A DNA stretch of 42,259 bases from Myxosarcina sp. GA_180221_E-2-1-MAG-40_15 (GCA_020692205.1 JAIMKV010000018.1:24594-66852); one strand, 5' to 3'. Shown: positions 25,933 to 34,807, counted from the first letter of the stretch. Made by a program: numbers and translations. Notes: generated by a model not told the origin, from the letters alone.

Positions 25933-28900
25933 ATGAGGACAGATTCAAATCGCGCTTCAAGCTTGATTGCACCTGTAGGAATAATCTTTCAACTTACTGA
26001 TGGAACGATTCAAAGTTGTAATGCAGAGGCGGCAATGATTCTGGGCTATACGGTTGAACAGATTATGGCAACTAACTATCTGGAACTACCCTGGCAGACG
26101 ATTAATCGAGATGGTTCACCTTTGCCTCTGGATACTCATCCAGCGATCGCCTCAATCAATACAGGACAGTCTTATTCTGGTGTTGAAATAGGGTTTTGTC
26201 GACCAGATGGCAACTTGGTTTGGCTGTTGTTAAGCTCTCAGCCAGTATTTCAAAATAATATTAGCCAATCTGGGATAATTACAACTATTCAAGATCTGAC
26301 TAATCATCCCAGCAATTTGGCTCAAGCCCAACCTCAATATTGGCAACCCGAACCAGGCTTTATTGCTTTAGCTGATGCCATTCCAGGAGTATTATATGTT
26401 TTCGATGCGATCGCCAACAAAAATATCTATATTAATTCCCAAACTTATAAATTATTAGGCTATACCCCCGAACAGGTATTAGCAATGGGTGAAGATTTTG
26501 TTTCCCAGGTAATGCACCCTGAAGATTTAGCTAAATTCCCGACACATATAGCAAGGCTAGAAAACTTAAAGCCTGGAGAAGTGTCTCAGTTTGAATATCG
26601 CATGCGGCATCAAAATGGCGAATGGCGCTGGTTTTGTACTCAAGATCGAGTACATAGCCGTACGGCTGAGGGCGATATCGAGTATGTTTTAGGCATTGCC
26701 AGAGATATTAGCGATCGCAAACAAACTGAAGCAGAATTGGCTAAGCGTAACAGTATCTTGCAGTCAATTATTAGCGAAACCACTGATTTTATTTTTGTTA
26801 AAGATCTAGAGGGACGTTATGTAATCGCTAATCAAGCAACTGCGGACTTCTTTGCTATGTCCATGGAAGAGATTTTAGGCAAAGACGATACCGCCTTATT
26901 CGAGCCGAAAATTGCTCGGGCGATTATGGCAGTGGATCGACGGGTAATCGTGGAAGAAGCAACTATTTCCTTTGAAGAAAAAATCCCCTGGCGCAAAACC
27001 ATCCAGCGATCGCTTCTGACTAGTAAATGTCCTTGGCGAGACGATACAGGAAAGATTATTGGCGTAATTGCTATTGCTAGAGATATTACCGAGTTAAAAC
27101 AATCGCAACGACAGCTCAAGGAAAACGAAGCATTACTGCAACTAGCATTAACCAATGCTAAGGCTGGTTCTTGGAACTGGGACATATCAAGTAATGAAGT
27201 GATTTGGTCGTCAGAAAACTATAATTTGTACGGTATCGATCCGCAAATTAAGCCTTTGCAATATCGGGATTGGGAAAACTCAGTCCATCCTGATGATCTA
27301 GACCAAACTAATCGCGAGGTAGCTAAAATTTTGTCACGAGAGTCGGAAGAGTTTCGGACGGAATTTCGCATCATTCATCCCCGCAAAGGAGTTCGCTGGC
27401 TGTTGGGTATTGGGAATGTTACCTGCAACGAAAAGGGCGAGCCAGTGCGCCTAAGTGGACTCAATTTAGATATCAGCGATCTCAAACAAGCCGAACAAGC
27501 TCTCGGTACAAGTAAAAATGAACTCAAATTAATCACTGAAGTTATTCCCCAGCACATTTGGACGGCAACCTCATTTGGCAAAATTGATTACATTAATCGA
27601 CGCTGCCAGGAATATACGGGAGTTTCTTTGGCAGAAATCCAACAACGTGGTTGGGCATCAGTTGTTCATCCAGATGACTTGTTTAATGTTAGAAAAGGCT
27701 GGATCGAAGCAATCAGGTTGGGCAGAAAATGTAATCTGGAGGTGCGTTTACGTAAAGCTGATGGCTCTTATTGTTGGTTTTTGAGTCGAGCTAGACCATT
27801 ACGAAATGAAGAAGGCAGAATTATTAAATGGTATGGTACAAATACCAGCATTGTGCGGATTAAAGAGCTAGAGGAAGAACTACGACAACAAACCGAAGAC
27901 TTAATTCGAGCCAATCAGCTCAAAGACGAATTTCTAGCGATCGTTTCTCATGAACTACGTACGCCACTTAATCCAATTTTAGGCTGGTCACAGTTACTTG
28001 CCTCAGGCAGATTAAGCGCCGAAAAAACAGCCGTGGGAATTAAAACAATTGAACGTAATGCTAAGTTACAAACTCAGCTGATCGACGATCTGCTCGATGT
28101 TTCCCGGATTCTCCGAGGCAAACTAAACTTAAAACAGATGCCACTTAGTTTAGAATCGGTAATTAGATCGGCACTGCAAACTGTACAGTTGACGGCCGAA
28201 GCCAAATCAATTCAAATTGAAACTGTGTTTGAACCCAACATCGGTCGAGTTTCAGGAGATGTTGGTCGATTACAACAGATAGTCTGGAATTTGATGACCA
28301 ATGCGATTAAATTTAGTCCAGAAGGAGGACGAATAATTGTTAAGCTGAATCGGCTTGGCGATCGCGCGCAAATTCAAGTTCAAGATTCGGGTAAAGGAAT
28401 TGAACCAGAGTTTTTACCTTATGTATTTGAGCGTTTTCGGCAGGCAGAAAGTAGCAACACCAGAGAGTATGGTGGTTTAGGCTTAGGACTAGCCATTGTA
28501 CGTCACTTAAGCGAACTACATAATGGCACAGTAGCCGTCGCTAGTCCTGGTTTGGGACAAGGTACTACATTTAGCGTTAACTTACCATTAATGAAAGAAC
28601 CAACAATCGAGCCATTGGACAATACACCAAACAAGGAATCTGTAGAACCTAATCGCTTTAGCGGGGTCAAAATTTTAGTAGTAGAGGATGAGGTAGACTC
28701 ACGAGATATCTTGACCCTGGTTTTAGAACAAGAAGGAGCAGCAGTAACTCCTGTAACCTCGGCACAAGAAGCTATAGAGGTTTTTAACCAATCGACCTTC
28801 GATTTAATGATTAGCGATATTGGCATGCCCGAAACTGATGGCTATAACCTGCTGTCGCAAATTCGTGCTTTGCCTCGGGGAAAAAACCTAGCCGCGATCG

Positions 28901-29022
28901 CGCTGACTGCCTATGCAGGAGAAATCGACCGACAACGTTCCCTCGATGCGGGATTTCAAGAACATCTTGCTAAACCGATTAATATTACCGAGTTGATCAC
29001 TGCTATTGTGCAATTAATTTAA
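25933..29022 (+). CDS. Multi-PAS hybrid sensor histidine kinase with C-terminal receiver
   Basis: A 1029-residue soluble signalling protein. About five PAS domains fill residues 1-655; most end in the DITELKQ/DISDRKQ type linker (for example IARDISDRKQTEAEL, IARDITELKQSQRQL, NLDISDLKQAEQAL). The phosphoacceptor helix has H673 in FLAIVSHELRTPLNPILGW. The ATPase domain shows LMTNAIKFSPEGG, DSGKGIEPEFLPYVFERF and GGLGLGLAIVRHL. A receiver domain (about 912-1029) has phosphoacceptor D962 (MISDIGMPETDGY) and the conserved lysine in HLAKPINI. All catalytic residues are intact. There is no membrane helix, so the signal is probably internal. Its closest relative in the window is the kinase at 31405, with a very similar core, and kaiB starts 262 bases downstream; I infer joint function with the Kai proteins. 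The stop codon lies inside the first copy of the 50-bp inverted repeat. Confidence 0.92.
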   Translation: MRTDSNRASSLIAPVGIIFQLTDGTIQSCNAEAAMILGYTVEQIMATNYLELPWQTINRDGSPLPLDTHPAIASINTGQSYSGVEIGFCRPDGNLVWLLLSSQPVFQNNISQSGIITTIQDLTNHPSNLAQAQPQYWQPEPGFIALADAIPGVLYVFDAIANKNIYINSQTYKLLGYTPEQVLAMGEDFVSQVMHPEDLAKFPTHIARLENLKPGEVSQFEYRMRHQNGEWRWFCTQDRVHSRTAEGDIEYVLGIARDISDRKQTEAELAKRNSILQSIISETTDFIFVKDLEGRYVIANQATADFFAMSMEEILGKDDTALFEPKIARAIMAVDRRVIVEEATISFEEKIPWRKTIQRSLLTSKCPWRDDTGKIIGVIAIARDITELKQSQRQLKENEALLQLALTNAKAGSWNWDISSNEVIWSSENYNLYGIDPQIKPLQYRDWENSVHPDDLDQTNREVAKILSRESEEFRTEFRIIHPRKGVRWLLGIGNVTCNEKGEPVRLSGLNLDISDLKQAEQALGTSKNELKLITEVIPQHIWTATSFGKIDYINRRCQEYTGVSLAEIQQRGWASVVHPDDLFNVRKGWIEAIRLGRKCNLEVRLRKADGSYCWFLSRARPLRNEEGRIIKWYGTNTSIVRIKELEEELRQQTEDLIRANQLKDEFLAIVSHELRTPLNPILGWSQLLASGRLSAEKTAVGIKTIERNAKLQTQLIDDLLDVSRILRGKLNLKQMPLSLESVIRSALQTVQLTAEAKSIQIETVFEPNIGRVSGDVGRLQQIVWNLMTNAIKFSPEGGRIIVKLNRLGDRAQIQVQDSGKGIEPEFLPYVFERFRQAESSNTREYGGLGLGLAIVRHLSELHNGTVAVASPGLGQGTTFSVNLPLMKEPTIEPLDNTPNKESVEPNRFSGVKILVVEDEVDSRDILTLVLEQEGAAVTPVTSAQEAIEVFNQSTFDLMISDIGMPETDGYNLLSQIRALPRGKNLAAIALTAYAGEIDRQRSLDAGFQEHLAKPINITELITAIVQLI

Positions 29023-29069
29023 CCTGAATTCGAGTTAAGTTCATTAAACGGTTGGGGTAGCTTTTAGCT
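29020..29069 (+). repeat. 50-bp inverted repeat, left copy
   Basis: This segment matches the reverse complement of 33373-33422 at 45 of 50 positions. It begins TAACCTGA, the TAA being the stop codon of the upstream hybrid kinase, and ends GGGTAGCTTTTAGCT. The first 20 bases can form a small imperfect hairpin centred on GAATTC. The inner end runs into a degenerate AGCTTTT-type heptamer tract. Together with the right copy it brackets kaiB, kaiC and the second hybrid kinase. Confidence 0.9.
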
Positions 29070-29284
29070 GTGAGCTTCTTAGCTCTTAGATTTTCAATAA
29101 ATTAGCCACTCTCTAACTTCCGCAAGATTATAATTTTAAAGATTAACTTTATAATTGAAAAGTATTTTACTTAATTCATTGATACGCCTCACCCCTTTGC
29201 GTGGTCAATTCTCGTCTCCTAAATCATCAAAACTTGGCTTTAATAATCATGACTGGTGTTGAGTGATTTTTTAAAACTTTTTTA

Positions 29285-29578
29285 ATGTCTCAAAAACTGA
29301 TTTTGAAACTATATGTTAGTGGCAATACACTGAGGAGTCGACAGGCGATCGCTAACTTACAGACATTTTGCGATCGCGAACTGCCAGATAATTGTGCTGT
29401 GGAAATTATCGATCTGATCGAGTTTCCTGAAATTGCCGAATTAGAGAAGATTTTGATTACACCAACTTTAGTTAAAGTATCTCCTGAACCTCAAGAAAGG
29501 ATCATCGGCGATCTATCTGATACCAAAGTTTTGTCTTTGGTTTTAAATCTTCCTTCTCATTTTCCAACAACAAAGTAA
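29285..29578 (+). CDS. kaiB: KaiB-family circadian clock protein
   Basis: Thioredoxin-like, fold-switching clock protein that binds the CI ring of KaiC. The 97-residue sequence shows the family pattern: LILKLYVSGNTLRSRQAIANL, then IDLIEFPEIAELEKILITPTLVKV, then ERIIGDLSD. The ITPTLVKV and GDLSD blocks match KaiB of Synechococcus closely. The C-terminal acidic tail of classic KaiB (about 102 residues) is shorter and altered here (LNLPSHFPTTK). The divergent helix region (RSRQAIANLQTFCDRE) suggests a KaiB2/KaiB3-type paralogue, not the central KaiB1. It starts with ATG without a clear ribosome-binding site. kaiC follows after a 279-bp spacer, and no kaiA is nearby. Confidence 0.9.
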   Translation: MSQKLILKLYVSGNTLRSRQAIANLQTFCDRELPDNCAVEIIDLIEFPEIAELEKILITPTLVKVSPEPQERIIGDLSDTKVLSLVLNLPSHFPTTK

Positions 29579-29585
29579 AAATTTC

Positions 29586-29611
29586 TGAGCATAAATACTG
29601 AGTATAAATAC
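29586..29611. repeat. 13-bp tandem direct repeat downstream of kaiB
   Basis: TGAGCATAAATAC (29586-29598) is followed at once by TGAGTATAAATAC (29599-29611), differing at one base. It begins 7 bases after the kaiB stop codon, at the head of the 279-bp spacer before kaiC. A regulator-binding site or the start of a kaiC promoter are possibilities; nothing further is known. Confidence 0.6.
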
Positions 29612-29857
29612 TTTATTTTTCCGTACCCAGGTTAAATTTCCACAGAACAGATAAGGTACTAAAATCTTATTAACGTTAGTTCAACAACTAAACCTTGAAG
29701 GACATAATGCTAAACCATTAGAAACAAAGCAACTATGTATTCTCGCTAATGTGTTTATTATTTCCTGCCTCGCAATTTTTTAGCTTTATTTTTGATCTAG
29801 CTCGCGTTTAATTATTTGCACCAATATTTATTAAAAGTCAAGCAGAAATATTAAATA

Positions 29858-31372
29858 ATGACTCAAGCTCAACCAGATCTGCTAGCTAAAATAGCTACAG
29901 GAATTCCCGGTTTTGATGTGTTTTCCGAAGGAGGATTACCAGAAGGAAGAAGTACCCTAATTGCTGGCACGGCGGGAAGTGGCAAAACGATCTTTGCTAA
30001 TCAATTTTTAATTGAAGGAATTAAACGGGGGGAAAATGGAGTTTTCGTAACTTTTGAAGAATCACCTCAGATGTTACGCAAAAATATGCGGGGTTTTAAT
30101 TGGGATATTCAACAATGGGAAGCAGAAGGTAAATGGATGTTTGTCGATGCTTCTCCTGCCGATCACAATCTGCCGTTAATTAGTGGTGAATACGATTTAG
30201 AGCCGTTAATTTCCCGTCTCAAACACGCAATTAACCAGGTTAATGCTAAGAGAGTAGCGATAGATTCATTAAGTTCAGTTTTTAGCTATGTGCCAAATAT
30301 GGCTCAGGTTAGAGCTATCTTATTTAAGCTAGCTCAGATTCTTAGAGAACTGGAAATTACGGCAGTCTTAACCTGCGAACGCACTATCGATTATGGAGCA
30401 ATTAGCCGCTACGGAGTTGAAGAGTTTGTGGCTGATAATGTAATTATTATGCGCAATGCTCTACTCAAAGAGAAACGCCGACGCACTATCGAAATTCTCA
30501 AGTATCGGGGAGTCTCTCATCAACATGGCGAGTTTCCTTTGACGATTATTCCCCATCAAGGCATTGTGGTAATCCCTTTTGCGACAGATGTTCTCAAAAG
30601 CAAATCTTCTAGTCAGCGAGTTACTACAGGAAACGAAGAACTAAATCGCATGTGTGGCGGAGGCTGGTTTAAAGGCTCAATAATTCTCGTATCGGGGGCA
30701 ACGGGTACGGGGAAAACCCTCATGACAACTGAATTTATCGACGGAGGCATAAAAAATGACGAAAAATGTCTCTTGTTTGCCTTGGAAGAAAGTCACGAAC
30801 AGCTTTTGCGCAATGCTTTGGGTTGGGGAATAGACTATGAACAAATGGAAACCGCAGGCAAATTAAAAATTATCTGTCGCTATCCCGAAACTATGGGACT
30901 AGAATCTCATTTTGTTAAGATGAGAGAAGAGATCGAGGAATTTAAACCCCAACGGGTTGCAATTGACAGTATTTCTGCCTTAGAGCGAATTTCTAGCTCT
31001 AAAGGATTTCGCGAATTTTTACTTACCTTAAATATTTTATTTAAAGAAAAGGGAATTACGACTTTGTGTACAGCTAATACAGCTAATTCACTGGAGAGTG
31101 ATTCGATTACACAATCAAATATTTCCACCAATACAGATTTAATTATTCTCTTGCGCTATGTTGAAATATATGGCGAGATCAAGCGGGGGTTAGCAATTCT
31201 TAAGATGCGTGGTTCTCAACATGATAAAAATATTCGTGAAATCTCGATTGATCAAAACGGTATGTCTATAGGTCAAACATTTCGCCACATTGTGGGTATA
31301 CTGTCAGGAAATCTGACTTACATTGATGCGAACCGAATCGATCGCTTAGACGACTTACAAACTGAGATATAA
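29858..31372 (+). CDS. kaiC: KaiC-family double-domain ATPase/autokinase, KaiC3-like
   Basis: A 504-residue RecA/RAD55-type protein with both CI and CII domains. CI has Walker A GTAGSGKT (37-44) and the catalytic pair E67-E68 (VTFEESP). CII has GATGTGKT (280-287) and E310-E311 (ALEESHEQ). The dual phosphorylation site is kept as S423-T424 (SNISTNTD), with T418 at the position of Thr426 of Synechococcus KaiC; the Asp that follows it there is Gln here. LLRYVEIYGEIKRGLAILKM and KMRGSQHDKNIRE also match the family. The protein lacks most of the C-terminal A-loop/tail that KaiA binds in KaiC1 (it ends IDRLDDLQTEI), so it probably works without KaiA1. These features, including S/T numbering, agree with KaiC3 as I recall it; assignment to KaiC2 is less likely. 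A hybrid kinase starts 32 bases downstream. Confidence 0.92.
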   Translation: MTQAQPDLLAKIATGIPGFDVFSEGGLPEGRSTLIAGTAGSGKTIFANQFLIEGIKRGENGVFVTFEESPQMLRKNMRGFNWDIQQWEAEGKWMFVDASPADHNLPLISGEYDLEPLISRLKHAINQVNAKRVAIDSLSSVFSYVPNMAQVRAILFKLAQILRELEITAVLTCERTIDYGAISRYGVEEFVADNVIIMRNALLKEKRRRTIEILKYRGVSHQHGEFPLTIIPHQGIVVIPFATDVLKSKSSSQRVTTGNEELNRMCGGGWFKGSIILVSGATGTGKTLMTTEFIDGGIKNDEKCLLFALEESHEQLLRNALGWGIDYEQMETAGKLKIICRYPETMGLESHFVKMREEIEEFKPQRVAIDSISALERISSSKGFREFLLTLNILFKEKGITTLCTANTANSLESDSITQSNISTNTDLIILLRYVEIYGEIKRGLAILKMRGSQHDKNIREISIDQNGMSIGQTFRHIVGILSGNLTYIDANRIDRLDDLQTEI

Positions 31373-31404
31373 CAAGTGCGATCGCGAAGTAACTAAAGAC
31401 GAAA

Positions 31405-33354
31405 ATGCCAGAAGAAATAAATAATTTACCAGCATCTTCACCCAAAACAAAAGTGACCTCACAAAGCATTGAGGTGTTGATTTTAGCTGATTCGACTTCA
31501 GTCGCAAATTCAATTGCTGCGGTTTTAGAACCAGCCAAATGGCAGATTAACTGGCAACAGGCAGCAAATAAACTTGAATATCGCGATCGCCTTAAGGCAA
31601 AATTAGATTTAATTCTCTGGGATGCGCAGGCTAGCCTGGAGTTAACCGAAGCGATCGCTCTTATATTTGCTCAAGACTCAGACATTCCTGTAATCGTCGT
31701 TAATGGGGAAGCCAGTATTCCCGCAGCAGTAGCAGCGATTAAAGCGGGTGCAGCTGATTATATTCCTGTAACAGAAATGGAGCGATTACCAAACGCGATC
31801 GCCAAAGCGATTACCGAACCATCTTGGCTTTGTCTTCACTCGATATGTGCAACCCAAACCGAACAACAGCTGCAAAAACTAATTACCGAAAATGCTGATG
31901 GTATTTTGGTTGTCAATCAGCAGGGAATTGTCGAGTTGGTTAATCCCGCAGCATTAAAACTCTTAGGCAAATCTAGTGCCGAATTAATTGGCGAGTCTTT
32001 AGGTTTGCCTGTAGTTAATGGTGATTTTTTAGAAGTAGATATTCCTTTGAATTCAAGCGAAATTCTCGTGGCTCAAATGCGCGTTAGTCAGATTCAATGG
32101 CAGGGTGCAAATGCTTTTGTGGTTTCTTTACGAGATATAACTAAACTTAAGCAGGCAGAAGAAAATATTGCCTTACTCCTAGAAGAAGCTCAATCTGCCA
32201 GCCGCGCTAAAGATGAATTTCTGGCGGTTTTGTCTCATGAATTGAGAACGCCTTTAAACCCGATTGTCGGCTGGTCACAACTATTAGTTAAGGGAAATCT
32301 TGCCGAATCTCAAATTAAAAAGGGTGCAGAAATTATTCAGCGTAATGCGATGTTGCAAGCTCAATTAATTGGCGACATTTTAGATATTTCGCGAATTATT
32401 CAGGGCAAGCTGAAGTTAAAAGCAACCCCCGTCGATTTAGCTGGTATTATTCATGATGCTTTGGAAACGATAAGTTTGGCGGCACAAGCTAAATCAATTC
32501 AAATCAATACCGACTTAGATGCAGATCTTGGTATGGTTCAAGGCGATCCGACTCGTCTCCAGCAGGTAATCTGGAATTTGCTTTCTAATGCGGTTAAGTT
32601 TACTCCCAATGGTGGCAGGGTAGAAGTTCGTTTGACTTCGGTCAACACATTAGTTCAAGAAAATAATCTAGAAACTAAATTAGCTTTTCCTTACGCTCAA
32701 ATTCAAATTGAAGATACAGGCAAAGGAATCGCTGCCGAATTTCTCCCCCAGGTTTTTGATTATTTTCGTCAGGCTCAAAGCACCAAAAGCAGAACTGAAG
32801 GTGGATTAGGATTAGGATTAGCAATTGTCCGTCGTTTAGTTGAACTCCATGGAGGAGAAGTAACCGCCAGTAGTCCCGGGTTAGGTTCAGGAGCAACTTT
32901 TACGATTAATCTCCCCATAGTTAATCATCAAGAGCAATCAGCAGCAGAAAATCAAGAGTGCCATGGCGGCAATCTTGATGGGGTCAAGATCCTAATTGTC
33001 GATGATCATGATAGTTCTCGAGATTTACTAGGTTTAATTTTAGAACCTGAAGGTGCAGAGACTAAGAGTGTGGCATCGGCAACAGAAGCCTTGGCAGTAA
33101 TCGAGCAGTTTTTGCCCGATATATTAATCAGCGATCTGGGAATGCCTGAAATAGATGGCTATGAGCTAATTCAGCGCATCAAAAAATTACCGTTAATGGC
33201 AAATATAAACGCGATCGCCTTAAGTGGTTATGCTTCAGAACCAGATCGCCAAAAAAGCCTTACCGTAGGATTCGATCTGCATCTCAATAAACCGATTGAC
33301 GTTGATATTTTTATTCAGGCTGTTACTCAATTGGCAAAGCCAAGTCTAGATTAA
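31405..33354 (+). CDS. Hybrid sensor histidine kinase with N-terminal degenerate receiver
   Basis: A 649-residue soluble kinase starting 32 bases after kaiC, so almost surely co-transcribed. Residues about 20-140 resemble a receiver: the strand-3 motif LDLILWDAQ gives a possible phosphoacceptor D73, but the usual acidic pair is reduced to LAD and the conserved Lys is replaced (AADYIPVTEMERL), so it may be a pseudo-receiver. A PAS domain (about 155-255) follows, ending VVSLRDITKLKQAEE. H278 lies in FLAVLSHELRTPLNPIVGW. The ATPase boxes are LLSNAVKFTPNGG, DTGKGIAAEFLPQVFDYF and GGLGLGLAIVRRL. A C-terminal receiver (about 530-649) has D577 (LISDLGMPEIDGYE) and LNKPIDV. The kinase core resembles that of the kinase at 25933. 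An output or input kinase for the adjacent KaiBC pair is the natural inference. Confidence 0.92.
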   Translation: MPEEINNLPASSPKTKVTSQSIEVLILADSTSVANSIAAVLEPAKWQINWQQAANKLEYRDRLKAKLDLILWDAQASLELTEAIALIFAQDSDIPVIVVNGEASIPAAVAAIKAGAADYIPVTEMERLPNAIAKAITEPSWLCLHSICATQTEQQLQKLITENADGILVVNQQGIVELVNPAALKLLGKSSAELIGESLGLPVVNGDFLEVDIPLNSSEILVAQMRVSQIQWQGANAFVVSLRDITKLKQAEENIALLLEEAQSASRAKDEFLAVLSHELRTPLNPIVGWSQLLVKGNLAESQIKKGAEIIQRNAMLQAQLIGDILDISRIIQGKLKLKATPVDLAGIIHDALETISLAAQAKSIQINTDLDADLGMVQGDPTRLQQVIWNLLSNAVKFTPNGGRVEVRLTSVNTLVQENNLETKLAFPYAQIQIEDTGKGIAAEFLPQVFDYFRQAQSTKSRTEGGLGLGLAIVRRLVELHGGEVTASSPGLGSGATFTINLPIVNHQEQSAAENQECHGGNLDGVKILIVDDHDSSRDLLGLILEPEGAETKSVASATEALAVIEQFLPDILISDLGMPEIDGYELIQRIKKLPLMANINAIALSGYASEPDRQKSLTVGFDLHLNKPIDVDIFIQAVTQLAKPSLD

Positions 33355-33372
33355 ACCTAATAATTGCCTAAA

Positions 33373-33422
33373 AGCTAAAAGCTACCCTAACCGTTCAATG
33401 ATCTTAACCCGAACTCAGGTTA
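33373..33422 (-). repeat. 50-bp inverted repeat, right copy
   Basis: Read on the reverse strand this copy begins TAACCTGA one base after the stop codon of the reverse gene at 33424-34116 and ends GGGTAGCTTTTAGCT, continuing as AGCTTTT heptamers. It differs from the left copy (29020-29069) at five positions, four of them transitions. The TTAACC/GGTTAA arms at its outer end pair better than in the left copy, so a small hairpin is kept. It also lies 19 bases after the stop of the second hybrid kinase. Confidence 0.9.
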
Positions 33423-33423
33423 A

Positions 33424-34116
33424 TTAAATATCTGCCGCAGAGCCATCTAATTCTTGGCTTGGCTGAATGTTATCTCGTTCAATTATTTGATACTTCGTTG
33501 AAGTATAAGAAACTGCACTCAAACACAAGATCAATCCTGCCGCAATTGCGGTACTGGTAGCGAGTTGGCGGTAACGGCGATCGCCTACTATTTTTTGCCC
33601 TAATTTTTGCAGACGCTGTTTTGGTGTCTGTTTGCTGTTCGATTCTGACCAAAGCTGTTGTTGTTGCTTGGCTAGTAATTTATCAATTCGTTCTGGGGTA
33701 ATGTTTTCTAATCTCTCTTCTTGAAGAGCTTCAACTCTTTCTCGCAACACAATTAAATTACTAATTCGATATTTAAAGCCAGTAAGATCGACTAAAACTT
33801 TATCTAAATCATTGACTAGAAAATCTAATTCTGTTTCTGTTTCTTCAATCTGCGATCGCGCAGCAGATCTAAAAGGTAAGCCCTCAAATGAACCTACCTG
33901 CAACTCTACCATAGATGAATTAAGATAACCTTGAGTAGAGATTTCATTTTCCAGCAATTTTGCCTGTTTTTTTAAACGTTCCATTCTCTCGGGTAACGCA
34001 TTCAATTTATCTTGAGCCTTATTGGCTTCTTTGGCAAACGCGAGACAAAGTTCGATTAGCGGAATTAAATTAGCGATTTGACGTTGAATATTTTTTGGAC
34101 TAGTTTTTTTTTTCAT
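33424..34116 (-). CDS. Hypothetical coiled-coil protein with one C-terminal membrane helix
   Basis: A 230-residue protein I do not recognise. Residues about 1-165 are highly charged and helical, with heptad-like segments (ANKAQDKLNALPERMERLKK, ERVEALQEERLENITPERI). One hydrophobic segment near 186-207 (LATSTAIAAGLILCLSAVSY) is preceded by basic residues (KIVGDRRYRQ), so the N-terminus is probably cytoplasmic and the short acidic C-terminus outside. The ATG at 34116 is followed by a run of Lys codons. The gene converges on the second hybrid kinase and ends next to the right inverted-repeat copy. The gene for the DUF2294 protein lies upstream on the same strand (172-bp gap). Confidence 0.7.
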   Translation of the reverse strand: MKKKTSPKNIQRQIANLIPLIELCLAFAKEANKAQDKLNALPERMERLKKQAKLLENEISTQGYLNSSMVELQVGSFEGLPFRSAARSQIEETETELDFLVNDLDKVLVDLTGFKYRISNLIVLRERVEALQEERLENITPERIDKLLAKQQQQLWSESNSKQTPKQRLQKLGQKIVGDRRYRQLATSTAIAAGLILCLSAVSYTSTKYQIIERDNIQPSQELDGSAADI

Positions 34117-34288
34117 TGCTTTATTGACTTAAACATTAAACTTTTGGCATTAATTAATCTCAATCTCGATCCAGGCAAGTAATAATGTCTTGTTGAGACA
34201 TCTAACCTCCTGCTTGGTTTGATATAGGTAGTAAAATCTGGATTAATTAAATGGTGCGGCTTTGATCATTGTTTTACCTAGGGTTAGC

Positions 34289-34807
34289 TCAGACATTTGA
34301 TGTTAGATCTTTATGCTCTAGATTAACTTTGATTTCTAAACTCTCTACTTGATGTTCATTACCATAGTCGAATCTTGTTGTTGGTTTGTTGCATTGAACT
34401 ATGTTTTTTCTACGATGTGCTTTTTTAGGTCGAACTTGAGGCGCTCTAGCTAAGATGACAATGGCTATGGCACTATCAGTTTCAGTATTTGTATTGTAAA
34501 TAAACTTGTTAACTTTTACTTTGGTAGTATCTTCAATTAACCGTTCCAGTTTAGGTTTAATCGCAGTATCTAGCAAAGTACGAACCTGATTTAACAGCTC
34601 CCAAGTAGATGTTGCTTTCAAAATTTCCTCGACAGGAGTAATTACATCCTCAACAAAGATAATCAATCTGCTGTCCAATAAATGGCAATCGACTCGACTG
34701 GCTCGGTGAGCTAACTCGCTATAATACAAAGAATTGATTTTTTGTGCTACTTCTCGTTCTAATTGTCCAACGGTAGGATAAGAATTGATGTCGCGCTCCA
34801 AACTCAT
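34289..34807 (-). CDS. DUF2294 (MpsC-like) protein
   Basis: A 172-residue protein matching the DUF2294/MpsC family: TVGQLEREVAQKINSLYYSEL, VDCHLLDSRLIIFVEDVITPVEEIL and LDTAIKPKLERLIEDTTKVKV follow the family's typical order. Members are cytoplasmic and annotated as part of a sodium-translocating, membrane-potential-generating system (MpsC) in Staphylococcus; in cyanobacteria they are common but unassigned. The family core is about 115 residues; here a basic tail (RPKKAHRRKNIVQ and on) is added. The start is the ATG at 34807. A 340-bp spacer separates it from the divergent gene at 35148. Confidence 0.82.
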   Translation of the reverse strand: MSLERDINSYPTVGQLEREVAQKINSLYYSELAHRASRVDCHLLDSRLIIFVEDVITPVEEILKATSTWELLNQVRTLLDTAIKPKLERLIEDTTKVKVNKFIYNTNTETDSAIAIVILARAPQVRPKKAHRRKNIVQCNKPTTRFDYGNEHQVESLEIKVNLEHKDLTSNV

